Source: Mayfieldus sp963772265 (GTDB lineage: Bacteria; Actinomycetota; Thermoleophilia; Solirubrobacterales; 70-9). From it: a DNA stretch of 64,000 nucleotides. The stretch spans positions 310,001 to 374,000 of the forward strand of contig CAVYWS010000002.1 of assembly GCA_963772265.1 (NCBI GenBank), in the 5' to 3' direction. Below are positions 25,763 to 35,795 of this stretch, in pieces (position 1 is the first letter of the stretch; every line of letters begins with the position of its first letter). The notes beneath the pieces are model-generated. The model was given only the letters and a program-made list of their open reading frames with translations. It was not told where the DNA came from and made no database searches. The position numbers were made by a program, and so were the translations under genes.

Positions 25763-26422
25763 CTAGAACGTCTCGCGGCCGCGGGCCGCCATCCGCCCCA
25801 GGAGGCGGCCGAGCAGCTCCGGGTTCCAGGTCTGCGGATCGTTGAGCATCGAGCGGGCGCCGGACTCGGCCAGGCCGACGATCACCGCGCCGAGCAGCCG
25901 CGAACCGGCTTCGATGTCGATGGTCGAGTCGCGGCCCTCCAGCCAGCGCCGGGCAAGCCCCGCGACGGCGTCGGTGACGACCTCGCGCCCGCGCTGGACC
26001 CGGTGGGCGATCTCCGTCGTCGCCCCCTCGCCGAGGAAGATGATCCGGTAGGCGTCGGGAGAATCAGCGACGGCGCGCAGGAAGGCAGTCAGCGCCTCGA
26101 TCAGAAGCGGCTCGGGGTCGTCGACGTCGGCATCGGCGGGGAGGCTGGCCTGGATCGCCGTCAGCACCCGCTCCTCCTCGCGGCGCAGCAGGTCCTCGAA
26201 CAGCTCCGCCTTGCTCGAATAACAGGCGTAGACGACCGGCTTGCTCACCCCGGCGGCGGCGGCGATCGCCTCCATCGAGGTTCCCTCGTAGCCGCGCTCC
26301 AGGAAGAGCGCGAAAGCGGCGTCGCGAACCAGCGGCCGGCGGCGCTCGGGACCCAGATGCGCCGCCCGTGGACGCGACGCCGCGGCAGTGTGACCGACCT
26401 CACGGATTCCCTCTTCACTCAT
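25763..26422 (-). CDS. TetR-family transcriptional regulator
   Basis: 219 aa. N-terminal HTH: RRRPLVRDAAFALFLERGYEGTSMEAIAAAAGVSKPVVYACYSSKAELFEDLL (residues 28-80), followed by an all-helical ligand domain. It is divergent from the SCP2/acyl-CoA dehydrogenase/hydrolase operon, and the intergenic region holds two matching operator-like repeats. A lipid or acyl-CoA-type ligand is likely from context; not shown by sequence. Confidence 0.9.
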   Translation of the reverse strand: MSEEGIREVGHTAAASRPRAAHLGPERRRPLVRDAAFALFLERGYEGTSMEAIAAAAGVSKPVVYACYSSKAELFEDLLRREEERVLTAIQASLPADADVDDPEPLLIEALTAFLRAVADSPDAYRIIFLGEGATTEIAHRVQRGREVVTDAVAGLARRWLEGRDSTIDIEAGSRLLGAVIVGLAESGARSMLNDPQTWNPELLGRLLGRMAARGRETF

Positions 26423-26425
26423 TTC

Positions 26426-26458
26426 CTACTTATGGTAGCTTTTTCCTACTCGCAGTAG
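26426..26458. promoter_or_regulatory. Tandem TetR operator-like repeats
   Basis: CTAC-N5-GTAG occurs at 26426-26438 and again at 26446-26458, exactly 20 bp apart within the direct repeat TTTCCTACT-N4-GTAGC. They lie between the TetR start (26422) and the divergent SCP2 start (26498). Two dyads spaced about two helical turns apart suit cooperative binding of two TetR dimers. Confidence 0.7.
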
Positions 26459-26497
26459 CAACTACCGATTTTCGAGGGCACCGAGCGAGGAGGCACG

Positions 26498-27001
26498 ATG
26501 AGCGACGAACCAAAAGCTGAGGCCTTGGGCGGCGATGGTCAGAACCTGGACTTCGGTGCCGTCTCGGCCGAGGAGTTCGCGACGCTGATCGCCAATGCCA
26601 GCGACGAGCAGCTCGCCGAGGTGATGAGCGGGCCGAACCGAGATGTTGCCCTGCGCGAGATCTTCAACCGCATGACAGAACACCTCGACCCCGCCAAGGC
26701 GAAGGGCCATGACGCCGTCGTCCACTTCGAGATCGGCGGCCGCCCCGACGGCGGCCAGGATCGTTTCGAGGTCGCGATCAACGACGGCAAGTGCGCCGTC
26801 TCGGAGAGCCTCGACTCCGAGCCGCGGGTGAAGCTGAACATCGAAGCGGTCGCCTTCCTGAAGCTGATCAGCGCCCGCGCCTCCGGGCCAGAGCTGTTCA
26901 TGACCGGAAAGCTGAAGATCGAGGGCGACCTGATGTACGCACCACAGATCGCAACTTTGTTTCGCATACCGACGGCCCAACAGCAGAAAGGGAGCAACTG
27001 A
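26498..27001 (+). CDS. SCP2 sterol-transfer-domain protein
   Basis: 167 aa; GAGGAGGC precedes ATG 26498. From residue 45 it reads as an SCP2 domain: LREIFNRMTEHLDPAKAKGHDAVVHFEIGG, EVAINDGKCAVSES, KLNIEAVAFLKLISARASGPELFMTGKLKIEGDLMYAPQIATLF. SCP2 domains bind acyl-CoA, sterols or other lipids. The stop overlaps the acyl-CoA dehydrogenase start (TGATG), so the two are translationally coupled. Confidence 0.88.
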   Translation: MSDEPKAEALGGDGQNLDFGAVSAEEFATLIANASDEQLAEVMSGPNRDVALREIFNRMTEHLDPAKAKGHDAVVHFEIGGRPDGGQDRFEVAINDGKCAVSESLDSEPRVKLNIEAVAFLKLISARASGPELFMTGKLKIEGDLMYAPQIATLFRIPTAQQQKGSN

Positions 27002-28302
27002 TGGCCAGCGCCGAGAAGACCGAGAACGGAACCGTCGCCGAGGCGCCGGTCGAGGACCAGGCCGCGGAGCTCGGAATCGAGATCAGCGACTCGCCTTTCT
27101 CGATGGACCTCTCCGACGACCAGCGCGACATCCGGGAGTGGGTACACGGCTTCGCCGAGCAGACCGTGAGGCCGGCGGCACACGAGTGGGATGAGAGGGA
27201 GGAGTTTCCCTGGCCGATCGTGCAGGAGGCGGCGAAGATCGGCCTCTACGGGTTCGAGGCAATCGCCCAGTTCTGGGCCGACCCGTCCGGCCTCACCTTC
27301 CCAATCGTCAACGAGGAGCTGTTCTGGGGAGACGCGGGGATCGGGATGTCGATTTTCGGGACGACGCTTGCGGTCGCCGGAATCTTTGCGTCGGGGACGC
27401 CCGAGCAGCTCGCGGAGTGGGTGCCGCAGTGCTTCGGGACCGTCGATGAGCCGAAGGTGGCGGCGTTCTGCTCGTCGGAGCCCGACGCCGGCTCCGACGT
27501 CTCCAACATCAGGACGAACGCCAAGTACGACGAAGCCAAGAACGAGTGGGTGCTCAACGGGCAGAAGGCCTGGGCGACCAACGGCGGGATCGCCGACGTG
27601 CACGTGGTGATCGCCTCGGTCGACCGCGAGCTGGGCTCGCGGGGGCATGCCGGTTTTGTGATTCCGCCGGGGACCAAGGGACTGGAGCAGGGGGCGAAGG
27701 TGAAGAAGCACGGGATCCGCGCTTCGCACACCGCCGACGTCCACCTCGACGACTGCCGGATCCCGGGCTCGTGTCTGCTCGGAGACAAGGAGAAGCTCGA
27801 TCAGCGCCTCGCCCGCGCCCGCGAGGGTAAGAGCTCCAAGGGGCAGGCGGCGATGAGGACATTCGAGCTGTCGCGTCCGACGGTCGGCGCGCAGGCGGTC
27901 GGAATCGCCCGCGCCGCCTATGAGTTCGCGCTCGACTACGCCAAGGAGCGCGAGACCTGGGAGCGCAAGATCATCGAGAACCAGGCGATCGCCTTCACCC
28001 TCGCGGACATGAAGCTGGAGATCGACGCCGCGCGGCTGCTGGTCTGGCGCGCCGCCTGGATGGGGCGCACCGGAAAGGACTTCGACAACGCCGAGGGCTC
28101 GATGTCGAAGCTGAAGGCCGGCGAGGTCGCGGTCTGGGCCACCGAGAGGGCGATGCAGATCCTCGGTGGCAACGGCTACTCGCGCGAGTTCCCAGTCGAA
28201 CGGATGCACCGTGACGCGAAGATCTGGACGATCTTCGAGGGCACCTCGGAGATCCAGCGCCTGGTCATCTCGCGGGCGATCTCGGGGATGCAGATCAGAT
28301 GA
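27001..28302 (+). CDS. Acyl-CoA dehydrogenase
   Basis: 433 aa flavoenzyme. The N-terminal helical domain starts near residue 38 (LSDDQRDIREWVHGFAEQTVRPAAHEWDE). FAD-binding segments are AFCSSEPDAGSDVSNI and AWATNGGIADVHVV. The C-terminal helical domain has ERETWERKIIENQAI, MQILGGNGYSREFPVERMHRDAKIWTIFEGTSEIQRL, with the catalytic Glu in IFEGT. It catalyses alpha,beta-desaturation of an acyl-CoA. It is the central gene of the TetR-controlled operon and overlaps the next gene by ATGA. Substrate chain unknown. Confidence 0.93.
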   Translation: MASAEKTENGTVAEAPVEDQAAELGIEISDSPFSMDLSDDQRDIREWVHGFAEQTVRPAAHEWDEREEFPWPIVQEAAKIGLYGFEAIAQFWADPSGLTFPIVNEELFWGDAGIGMSIFGTTLAVAGIFASGTPEQLAEWVPQCFGTVDEPKVAAFCSSEPDAGSDVSNIRTNAKYDEAKNEWVLNGQKAWATNGGIADVHVVIASVDRELGSRGHAGFVIPPGTKGLEQGAKVKKHGIRASHTADVHLDDCRIPGSCLLGDKEKLDQRLARAREGKSSKGQAAMRTFELSRPTVGAQAVGIARAAYEFALDYAKERETWERKIIENQAIAFTLADMKLEIDAARLLVWRAAWMGRTGKDFDNAEGSMSKLKAGEVAVWATERAMQILGGNGYSREFPVERMHRDAKIWTIFEGTSEIQRLVISRAISGMQIR

Positions 28303-29232
28303 GCGTCGACACCAGAAGCCCGGCGGAGTTCGAGATCCGCGAGACCTCCCTCCACGGGCACAAGGTCTGCTACCGGATGGCCGGCGAGGGCCCGGCGATC
28401 GCGCTGATCCACGGGGTCACCTCCCATTCCGGCGTCTGGGCCGAGTTCGTCCAGGACGTCGTCGACGCCGGCTACACGGTGATCGCGCCGGACCTGTTCG
28501 GACACGGTGCATCGGCGAAACCGAAGGGCGACTACTCGCTCGGAGCCTTCGCGAGCGGCGTCCGCGACCTGCTCGGGATGCTCGGCTTCGAGAGCGCGAC
28601 GGTTGTCGGTCACTCGCTCGGCGGGGGCATCGCTCTTCAGCTCGCCTACCAGTTCCCGGAGTACTGCGAGCGGCTGGTGCTGATATCCAGCGGTGGCCTG
28701 GGTCGCGAGGTGAGCCCGCTGCTGCGGGCCGCAACGCTCCCGGGGGCCGAGCTGGTGATGCCATTGATCATCCGCGACTGGGCGGTGCGCGCGGGCAGCT
28801 CGGTCGGTGACCTGCTGGAGCGGCTCGGCGTCAGATGTCAGGCCCGACGTCGAGGAGATGGCGCGGGGCTACGCCTCGCTGGTCGAGGCCGACGCGCAGG
28901 GAGCCTTTCTGCACACGCTCCGCGCCGTAATCGACGCCGGCGGCCAGAAGGTCAGCGCCATGGACCGCCTCTACCTCGCCGAGCGCATGCCGGTGCTGAT
29001 CGTCTGGGGCGCGCGCGATCCGATCATCCCGATCGAACATGGACGTGCCGCGCACGAGGCGATTCCGCACAGCCGCCTGGTTGAGATCCCCGACGCTGGG
29101 CATTGGCCGCAGCTCGACCAGCCGCAGCTCGTCAGCGACGAGCTGACCGATTTCATCGCCGGCACCGAGCCTTTCGAGTTCGACCTCGACTTGATGCGCG
29201 AGCAGCTCCAGCAGGGCCCGCGACCAAGCTGA
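28299..29232 (+). CDS. Alpha/beta-fold hydrolase, one frameshift
   Basis: ATGA overlap with the dehydrogenase stop. Oxyanion motif IHGVTSHSG, nucleophile elbow GHSLGGG (Ser near residue 108), then, after a frame break near 28835, WGARDPIIP (acid) and DAGHWPQLDQP (His). The span of 934 nt (3n+1) means one surplus base and 310 aa. Likely an ester, thioester or lactone hydrolase acting with the acyl-CoA dehydrogenase; the exact substrate is not evident. Confidence 0.87.
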
Positions 29233-29358
29233 ACGTCCAGGCAGGCGAGTTTTGGGTAGCGGCCTGGTCGCTGCACGCTCAAGCCTGCGCGCGCTTCGTC
29301 CGATTCCTCACTTGGGCAGGCGCCCCCAAAGCCTCGCCCACCTCGGGAGACCCATACC

Positions 29359-31859
29359 TTGAGCGAGCGAAGCGAAAACGGGAGCGGCGCGGTCCAACCC
29401 AGCGAGCAGGAGTACCGCCTGCGGCTGCAGATCATGCACAGCGGCGCCCAGATCGCGATCGCCGTCTCGATCGGTCTCGGCTGTCTACTCCCTTGCCACC
29501 CCAGGAGGAGCGCACCGGGCGCCGATCATCGGGATCGCGCTGATCGGGCTGGCGGCCGGGCTGGTCGCCCGCTTCCTCCCCGGCCGCGAGCGAATCGTTC
29601 GCAGCCCGGCCCGCGAGCCCCTGCTGGTCTTCTGGGCGATCCTCACGATCGCGATCATCTCCAGCGTCGCAGCGCTCGACGGCGGGGCTGACAGCCCAAC
29701 GACGATCCTCTTCGTTCTTCCCGATCCTCTTCGCCGCGATCACCTTCCCGTTCCGGGACACGATGCTGCTCGGCGCGCTCGACGTCGCCGCCTTCCTGCT
29801 GGTGGCGGTGAATTCCGGAGACGAAACCGCCTACATCGCCTTCGTCGCCTTCGGCCTCCTCTGCGCGGCCACGATCAGCGGAATCGAGGCCACCCAGCAG
29901 GCGCGGCGCCGGGAGGAGCTGCACGGCACCGCCGAGGCGCTGCGGGCCAGCGAGGAGACCAGCCGGCTTCAGGCTCGCCAGCAGCAGGAAGTGGCGCGAT
30001 TCGGCCAGCGGGCGCTGAGCGGCGAGGACATCGACGAGCTGCTGCGCGAGGCCCTGCGGGTGGTCACGCGGGTGCTCGAAATCGACATGGCGGGCGTCGT
30101 CAAGGTGGTTCCCGAGGAGCAGGCACTGATCGTCGTCGCCGGGATGCCCGAGGACCCCGACAACCTGGGACAGAGGATTCCGGCCGGAACCGGCTCGCAT
30201 TCCGGCTACACCCTCGCCACCGGAACGCCGGTGATCGTCCGCGACTGGGACACAGAGACCCGTTTCGAGAAGCTCGAGAAGAGCGGCGACGCCAAGAGCG
30301 GGCTCTCGGTGATGATCCGGGCCGCGAACCGGTCCTTCGGCGTGCTGATCGTGCAGTCCACCGAGTACCGCGAGTTCGGGACCCAGGACGTCAACTTCAT
30401 GCAGGCGATCGCGAACGTGATCGGCAACGCGATCGAGCGCCGCGAGGAGGAGGAGCGGACTCGCTATGAGGCCCTTCACGACCCTCTGACCGGGCTGCCC
30501 AACCGCAACCTCTTCCTCGACCGGCTCGCCGGTGGCCTGGCCCAGGCCGAGCGCCGCGAGACCTCGGTCGGGGTGATCTTCCTCGACCTCGACCAGTTCA
30601 AGCTCGTCAACGACAGCCTCGGGCACGCCGCCGGCGACGAGCTGCTGGCGGCGGTGGCGCCCCGGCTAGAGGAGAGCCTGCGGCCCAGCGACACGATCGC
30701 CCGCTTCGGCGGCGACGAGTTCGCCGTCCTCGCCGAGGTGAGGACGGAGCGCGACGCGATCCGGCTCGCCGAGCGCATCAAGCAGGCCCTCTCGCATCCG
30801 TTCAAGCTGCGTCAGCGCGAGCACTTCGTCAGCGCCAGCATGGGAATCTCGCTGGGCCGCGGCGAGAAGGCCCCCGAGGCGATGATTCGCGACGCCGACG
30901 CGGCTCTTTACCGAGCGAAGGAGCGAGGCCGCGGCGGCTATGAGCTGTTCGACTCGGCGATGCGGGCACGGGCCGTCGAGCACATGCGGATCGAGAACGA
31001 CCTGCGCCGGGCGCTCGACCGGGGCGAGCTGGAGCTCCACTACCAGCCGATCGTCGGGCTTCGCGACGGCTCGATCGTCGCCTTCGAGGCGCTGCTGCGC
31101 TGGCGCCACCCGGAGTACGGGCTGACCAGCCCGACCTCGTTCATCCCGGTCGCCGAGGAATCGCAGCTGATCCTGCCGATTGGGCGCTGGGTTGTCGAGG
31201 AGGCCTGCACCCAGGTCGCCGAGTGGCAGGGGCTCAACCCCGACACCGCCCCGGTCCGGATCGCGGTCAACCTCTCCGGCCGCCAGATCGGCGACCCCCA
31301 GCTCCTCCCCTCTGTCTCGGCCGCGATCGAGGCCAGCGGCATCGACCCCGCCACCCTCAGCTTCGAGCTCACCGAGTCGGTCCTCTTCGAGGAGTCGGGT
31401 GTCTCGGAGCGGATGATGCGCTCGCTGCGCGGCATCGGCGTCCGCCTCGTCCTCGACGATTTCGGAAGCGGCTTTTCCTCGCTCGGCTATCTGAAGCGGT
31501 TCCCGCTCGATGGGATCAAGCTCGACCGCTCCTTCATCGAGAACGTCGCCGACGGCCTCACCGACGCGCAGATCGTCCGCGCCGTGGTCGAGATGGCGCG
31601 TGCCCTGGGCCTCGAGATCGTCGCCGAGGGCGTCGAGACCGCGGACCAGCTCGCCGCGGTTCGCAGCCTCGGCTGCCATCAGGCGCAGGGCTTCTACTTC
31701 CTGCCCCCGCTGCCCGCCGAGGAGGTGCCCGGAGTGATCGCGCAGAGCCCCTGGCGCGATTTTCTCGCCGACCGCGAGCTCGATCAGAACGGGCGCCGGC
31801 CAGGGGCTGCGCCGCAGACGGCGGCGGCCCGCCGCGGGCGTATTCGCCGGGTCCAGTAA
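29359..31859 (+). CDS. Membrane-anchored GAF-GGDEF-EAL c-di-GMP protein, two frameshifts
   Basis: Reconstructed from TTG 29359: membrane segments at about residues 25-130 (GIALIGLAAGLVARFL; VFWAILTIAIISSVAAL; ILFAAITFPF), a coiled linker, a GAF domain (about 215-365), a GGDEF domain with intact RFGGDEF (about 450; DPLTGLPNRNLF at its start) and an EAL domain with FEALLRWRHP (about 574), DDFGSGFSSLGYL and EGVETADQL. Both catalytic motifs are intact, so it may make and break c-di-GMP. Two surplus bases near 29485 and 29715 disrupt the membrane part; the span of 2501 nt is 3n+2, so 832 aa. Confidence 0.88.
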
Positions 31860-31867
31860 CCCTCCGC

Positions 31868-33467
31868 CTAGCTCAGCGCCATCCCGGGGGCGACCGCGAT
31901 CTCGACCAGGCTCGGTCGCGGCGAGGCGATCGCCGCCGCAAGCGCTTCGCCCAGCTCCTCGATACCGCCCACCCGGCGCGCCTCGACTCCGTAGCCGGCG
32001 GCGATCCCGGCGCAGTTGACCGCAGGCAGGTCGAGGCCGGGCGCTCCCTGCACCCCCTCGATGTCGGCGAACCACTTGAGGATCGCGTACTCCTCGTTTC
32101 GCAGCACCAGGAAGGTGACCGGCGCCTCCTGCGCCACCGCGCTCCACAGCGCGGTGATCGCGTACTGCGCCGAGCCCTCCCCGACGACGCATACGACCGG
32201 GCGCTCGGGCTGGGCGAGCTGCACCCCGACCGCAGCGGCAAGCCCGAAGCCGAGCCCGCCGCCGGCGCCGAAGTAGTAGCTGCCCGGACGCGAGATCCGC
32301 AGCCGGTTGCGCAGTGCCAGGGTGCTGGAAGGAGACTCGAGGACGACGATTCCCTGCTCGGGAAGGGCCTCGGCCAGTGAGGCGAACACCGCAGACGGGC
32401 TCGGTGGGTCCCCGGCGGGCGGCGGCTCGGGGTCGGGAAGCGGGTCGGGGGCGGCGCGGTCCGCCTCGGGGACGGCGCGCGCCAACGCCGCCAGGGTCAG
32501 CCCGACGTCGGCGACGATCGCGTCGCCCATCGGCGCCCGCGCCGCCTCGTCGGGGTCGCTGGTGATCGCGACGAGCGAGGTTCCCTCCGGCAGCAGGGGC
32601 CCCGGTATATAGGGGTAATAGGGGAAGACCGAGCTGCCGGCGACCAGCACCAGGTCGTGGCCGGCCAGCGCCTCGGCGAGCGGCCCGATCGCCGGCGGCA
32701 GGATTCCGCGAAAGCTCGGATGCCCCTCCGGGAAGCCGATCCGGCCGCCCCCGGGGGCGGGCGAGGCATAGACGGGCAGGCGCTGGCGCTCGGCCAGCTC
32801 GACCGCCGCGTCCCAGCCTCCGCTCGCGTCGATCTCGGGGCCGGCGACCAGCGCCGGGCTTTCGGCCTCCGCCAACCGCCTGGCCAGCTCGGCGACCCGC
32901 TCGGAGTCGGCGACGGCGCGGCCCTCGACCGAGCGGCCGACCGCATGCGCCGCCGTCGGCAGCGTCGACCTCGGCGCCCCAGTCGTCCATCGGCAGCGAG
33001 ACGAACACGGGTCCACGGGGCGGCAGCGCGGCCAGATGCACGGCCCGGGCCAGGGCAAGGGGAACGTCCTCGGCCCGCGGCGGCTCGTAGGACCACTTCA
33101 CGAACGGATGCGGGAGCTGGGCCGCGTCACGGTTGGTCAGGTTGGCCTGCAGGGTCATCTGGGCCCGGACCTGCTGGCCGGCGGTGATCACCAGCGGCGA
33201 ATGGTTGGCCTGGGCGTTGAAGATCGCGCCCATCGCGTTGCCGACCCCGGGCGCGGTGTGCAGGTTGACCAGGGCCGGGCGGCCCGAGGCCTGCGCGTAG
33301 CCGTCGGCCATCCCGACCACCACCGCCTCCTGCAGCCCCAGCACGTAGTCGAAATCGGCCGGGAAGTCGGCCAGCATCGGCAGCTCGGTCGAGCCGGGGT
33401 TGCCGAACATCGTCGTCATCCCCCGGGCGCGGAAGAGGTCGAAGGCGGCTTCGCGCACCGTCGGCAC
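31868..33467 (-). CDS. Benzoylformate decarboxylase-like thiamine-diphosphate enzyme, one frameshift
   Basis: 532 aa after removing one surplus base near 32950 (1600 nt, 3n+1). Residues match benzoylformate decarboxylase numbering: GNPGSTE with Ser26, LGLQE with Glu47, NLHTAPG with His70, and ANHSPLVITAGQQ. The ThDP/Mg site is GEGSAQYAITALWSA ... LRNEEYAILKWF. The family's second active-site histidine (His281 in YHQY) is Tyr here (FPYYPYIPG), so activity or substrate may differ. GTG 33467 is preceded by TAGGCT. Predicted 2-keto acid decarboxylation; substrate uncertain. Convergent with the GGDEF-EAL gene. Confidence 0.85.
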
Positions 33468-33473
33468 GCCGCC

Positions 33474-33479
33474 AGCCTA
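33474..33479 (-). promoter_or_regulatory. Predicted leaderless -10 box for the decarboxylase-like gene
   Basis: TAGGCT on the minus strand, 6 nt before GTG 33467. Confidence 0.5.
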
Positions 33480-33482
33480 CGC

Positions 33483-33945
33483 TTAGCTCGGCTTCGTCGT
33501 CATCGCCCAGATCGTGACCAGATAGGCGACGAGCAAGCAGCCCGAACAGAACCGTCGCGACCCGGGCGCCGACCCCCGTCGCACCATCGCTGCGGCTCGC
33601 ACGACGAACCGAGAGGCCGGCCGCGACTGTGGCGACGACGATCAGCAGCAGGCCGAAGTCGGAGGTCGTGAAGCCGATATTGATCCAGGTGATGTCGGCG
33701 TCCTCGAGCCCCTCCTTGGAGGCGATCCACTCGGCGGTAAGGCGCATCAGCAGGAACGAGGGGATCACTCCGAGCAGCATCGCGCGGAAACCGGAGCGGA
33801 CCAGGGCCAGCGAGCCGTCGCGCCAGGCCCCGAACAGGGTCGCGGTGACGAGTGTCAGCGAGCCGACCAGGAGCATCGCCCCCGCCACGTGAAGCAGCAG
33901 CGGGAAGTTCCAGTTGTCGGGCCGGTCGACGAATACCGCGAGCAC
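33483..33945 (-). CDS. Small four-helix membrane protein (DUF2269-like), one frameshift
   Basis: 153 aa after removing one surplus base near 33530 (463 nt, 3n+1), ending YLVTIWAMTTKPS. Hydrophobic segments: FPLLLHVAGAMLLVGSLTLVTA, AMLLGVIPSFLLMRLTAEWI, FGLLLIVVATVAAGLSV, and a C-terminal helix. The N-terminal HVxGAxxxVGS pattern resembles DUF2269-type membrane proteins. It starts 1 nt after the stop of a similar gene, with which it forms a tandem pair. Function unknown. Confidence 0.6.
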
Positions 33946-33946
33946 G

Positions 33947-34378
33947 TCAGGCCCCCGGCCTGTAGATCATCACGATCAGCAGGGCGAGCACCAGCCCCGT
34001 TCGCAGCCAGTGCATCAGCATCGCGTTCTGCGAGGGGACGAGGGCAGCGCCCTCCGGTGCCGCCTCGGCTGCGTCGAAGCCCGATCTGCGCACGCCGCCC
34101 GGTCTCGGTGGCCAGAGCCCAGAGCACGATCGCGCCGATCACCCATCCATCCCAGGGCTGATAGGCGGAGAGGTCGATCGCCAGCCAGATGCCGAGCAAC
34201 AGGGAGCCGAGGCCACCGATCGCCCAGAGCAGGTTGGCGAGGCCGAGCACGCGCGGGGTGGTCGCCATGCCCGAGGCCGATCGCGGTGAAGATCACGATC
34301 GTCGCCACGAGCATGAACGCGGCGAGGACGTGGAGGAAGAGCAGCGTGTCGGAGAAGGCCGCGAGCGGTAGCGTCCAC
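33947..34378 (-). CDS. Small membrane protein, tandem partner of the preceding gene, frameshifted
   Basis: The product can be read across breaks near 34355, 34265 and 34080: AAFSDTLLFLHVLAAFMLVATIVIF, then NLLWAIGGLGSLLLGIWLAIDL, then GWVIGAIVLWALATETGRRA, then MLMHWLRTGLVLALLIVMIYRPGA. The LHVLAAFMLV start mirrors LHVAGAMLLV of the downstream gene, so the two probably arose by duplication and may form a complex. The start (GTG 34378) is uncertain. No function assigned. Confidence 0.5.
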
Positions 34379-34473
34379 GGCCGCGCAACTTAGGCGTCGG
34401 GGCGGATAACGGCTTGCTCTCCGGCGCCGCGGCCGCATCCGCGTCAGAGTCCTGCTTCAGCCGAGGACGAAGC

Positions 34474-35677
34474 TCAGATCAGCCGGCACTTGACCTGGTA
34501 GACGCGAGTTCGCCTCGCTGACGAAGACGTCGCGGGCGCCGCGCAGGTAGAGGCGCCAGACCCGCACCCGCTCCGACCCGGCGAGCTGCTCGGCGCGACC
34601 GAGGTTGTCGTCGAAGCGCTTGATCCAGTGCCGGAGGGTCTCCGCGTAGTCGTTTCGGAAACCCTCGATGTGCAGGGTCTCGAACCCGGCCCGCTCGAGG
34701 GCGAGCTGGATCCGGGACAGCTGCAGGGGCTGGCCGTCGGGGAAGACGAAGCGCTGGGTGAAGGCACCGGGGCGCTCGCGCTGGTGGTGCATCCAGGCGA
34801 TGCCGTGGTTCAGAAGGCGGCCGTCGGGCTCGAGCAGGTCGGCGAGGCATTGGGCGTAGAGATCGATCCGCTCCTCCCCCACGTGCTCGACCATGCCGAT
34901 GCTGGCGATCGCATCGAATCGCTCCCCGGACAGGTCGCGGTAGTCCATCACCCTGAAGTCGACCTGCTCGGAAACGCCCGCCTCGGCGGCTCGCTCGCGG
35001 GCGAGCGCGGCCTGGGGCTCCGACAGGGTGATGCCGACGACATTTGCGCCGTGGCGCTGCGCCGCGTGGATCGCGAAGCTGCCCCAGCCGCAGCCGACGT
35101 CGAGCACGCGCTCGCCCTGTTTCAGATCGAGCTTGCGGCAGACGGTCTCGAGCTTCTCCTCCTGCGCGGCCTCCAGCGTCTCGTCGCCGTTTCTGAAGAT
35201 CGCGCAGCTGTAGGTCATCGAGGGGTCGAGGAAGAGGGCGAAGAAGTCGTTCGAGACGTCGTAGTGATGGCGGACCGCGCGGGCGTCCCGTTCCCGGGTG
35301 TGGAGCTTGCCCTGCGGAGCCAGCTCGACGGCGGGGGCGCGGGGCGGCAGCGTCAGGCCGCAGCCGCGCAGCGCCGCCAGCGCCAGCCTTGCCTGCTCTC
35401 GGGGCTCGATCTTCGGCGGATCCCATTCGCCGACCAGCCGCATCGCCGCGTCGAGATCGTCGGGCTCGAGCTCGCCGGAGACGTAGGCGCGCCCGAGGCC
35501 GAGTTGCCCGGGGGCGCGCAGAGCATGGGCGAGCGCCTTCGGGGAGCGAAGGGTGAAGGTCGGGCCGTTGCCGTCGGTCGAGGGAACCCGGCTGCCGTCC
35601 CAGAACTCGATCGAGAACGGCCGCTCCGGGAGCGCTCGCTCGATTTCGCGACGCAGCGGTTTGGTCTTTGCCAGCAC
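34474..35677 (-). CDS. cfa: Cyclopropane-fatty-acyl-phospholipid synthase, one frameshift
   Basis: 400 aa reconstructed (1204 nt, 3n+1). SAM-binding motif VLDVGCGWGSFAIHAA, catalytic-site segments RHHYDVSNDFFALFLDPSMTYSCA and MVEHVGEERIDLY, and NHGIAWMHHQRE. A surplus base near 34505 masks the normal ending RVYQVKCRLI. GTG 35677 is chosen because TAGGCT ends 10 nt upstream; GTG 35686 is an alternative. It methylenates double bonds of membrane phospholipid acyl chains using S-adenosylmethionine. Divergent from a desaturase that would supply its unsaturated substrate. Confidence 0.9.
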
Positions 35678-35687
35678 CTTGTCCACG

Positions 35688-35693
35688 AGCCTA
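35688..35693 (-). promoter_or_regulatory. Predicted leaderless -10 box for cfa
   Basis: TAGGCT on the minus strand, 10 nt before GTG 35677 (or 1 nt before GTG 35686). Confidence 0.4.
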
Positions 35694-35795
35694 TCGCTCA
35701 GCCACGCACCCGTGGCCCGGGGTGCTACCGTCCGTGACGGACTCGAGCTGCGGACCGGCAGCCGCCGAGACGGGGGCTCGGGGACGGAGACCAAG

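Noticed and set aside
30666..33467. A 933-residue open frame
   Set aside because: Only its first 180 residues are real (decarboxylase N-terminus); after the frame break it reads out of frame and then antisense to the GGDEF-EAL gene.
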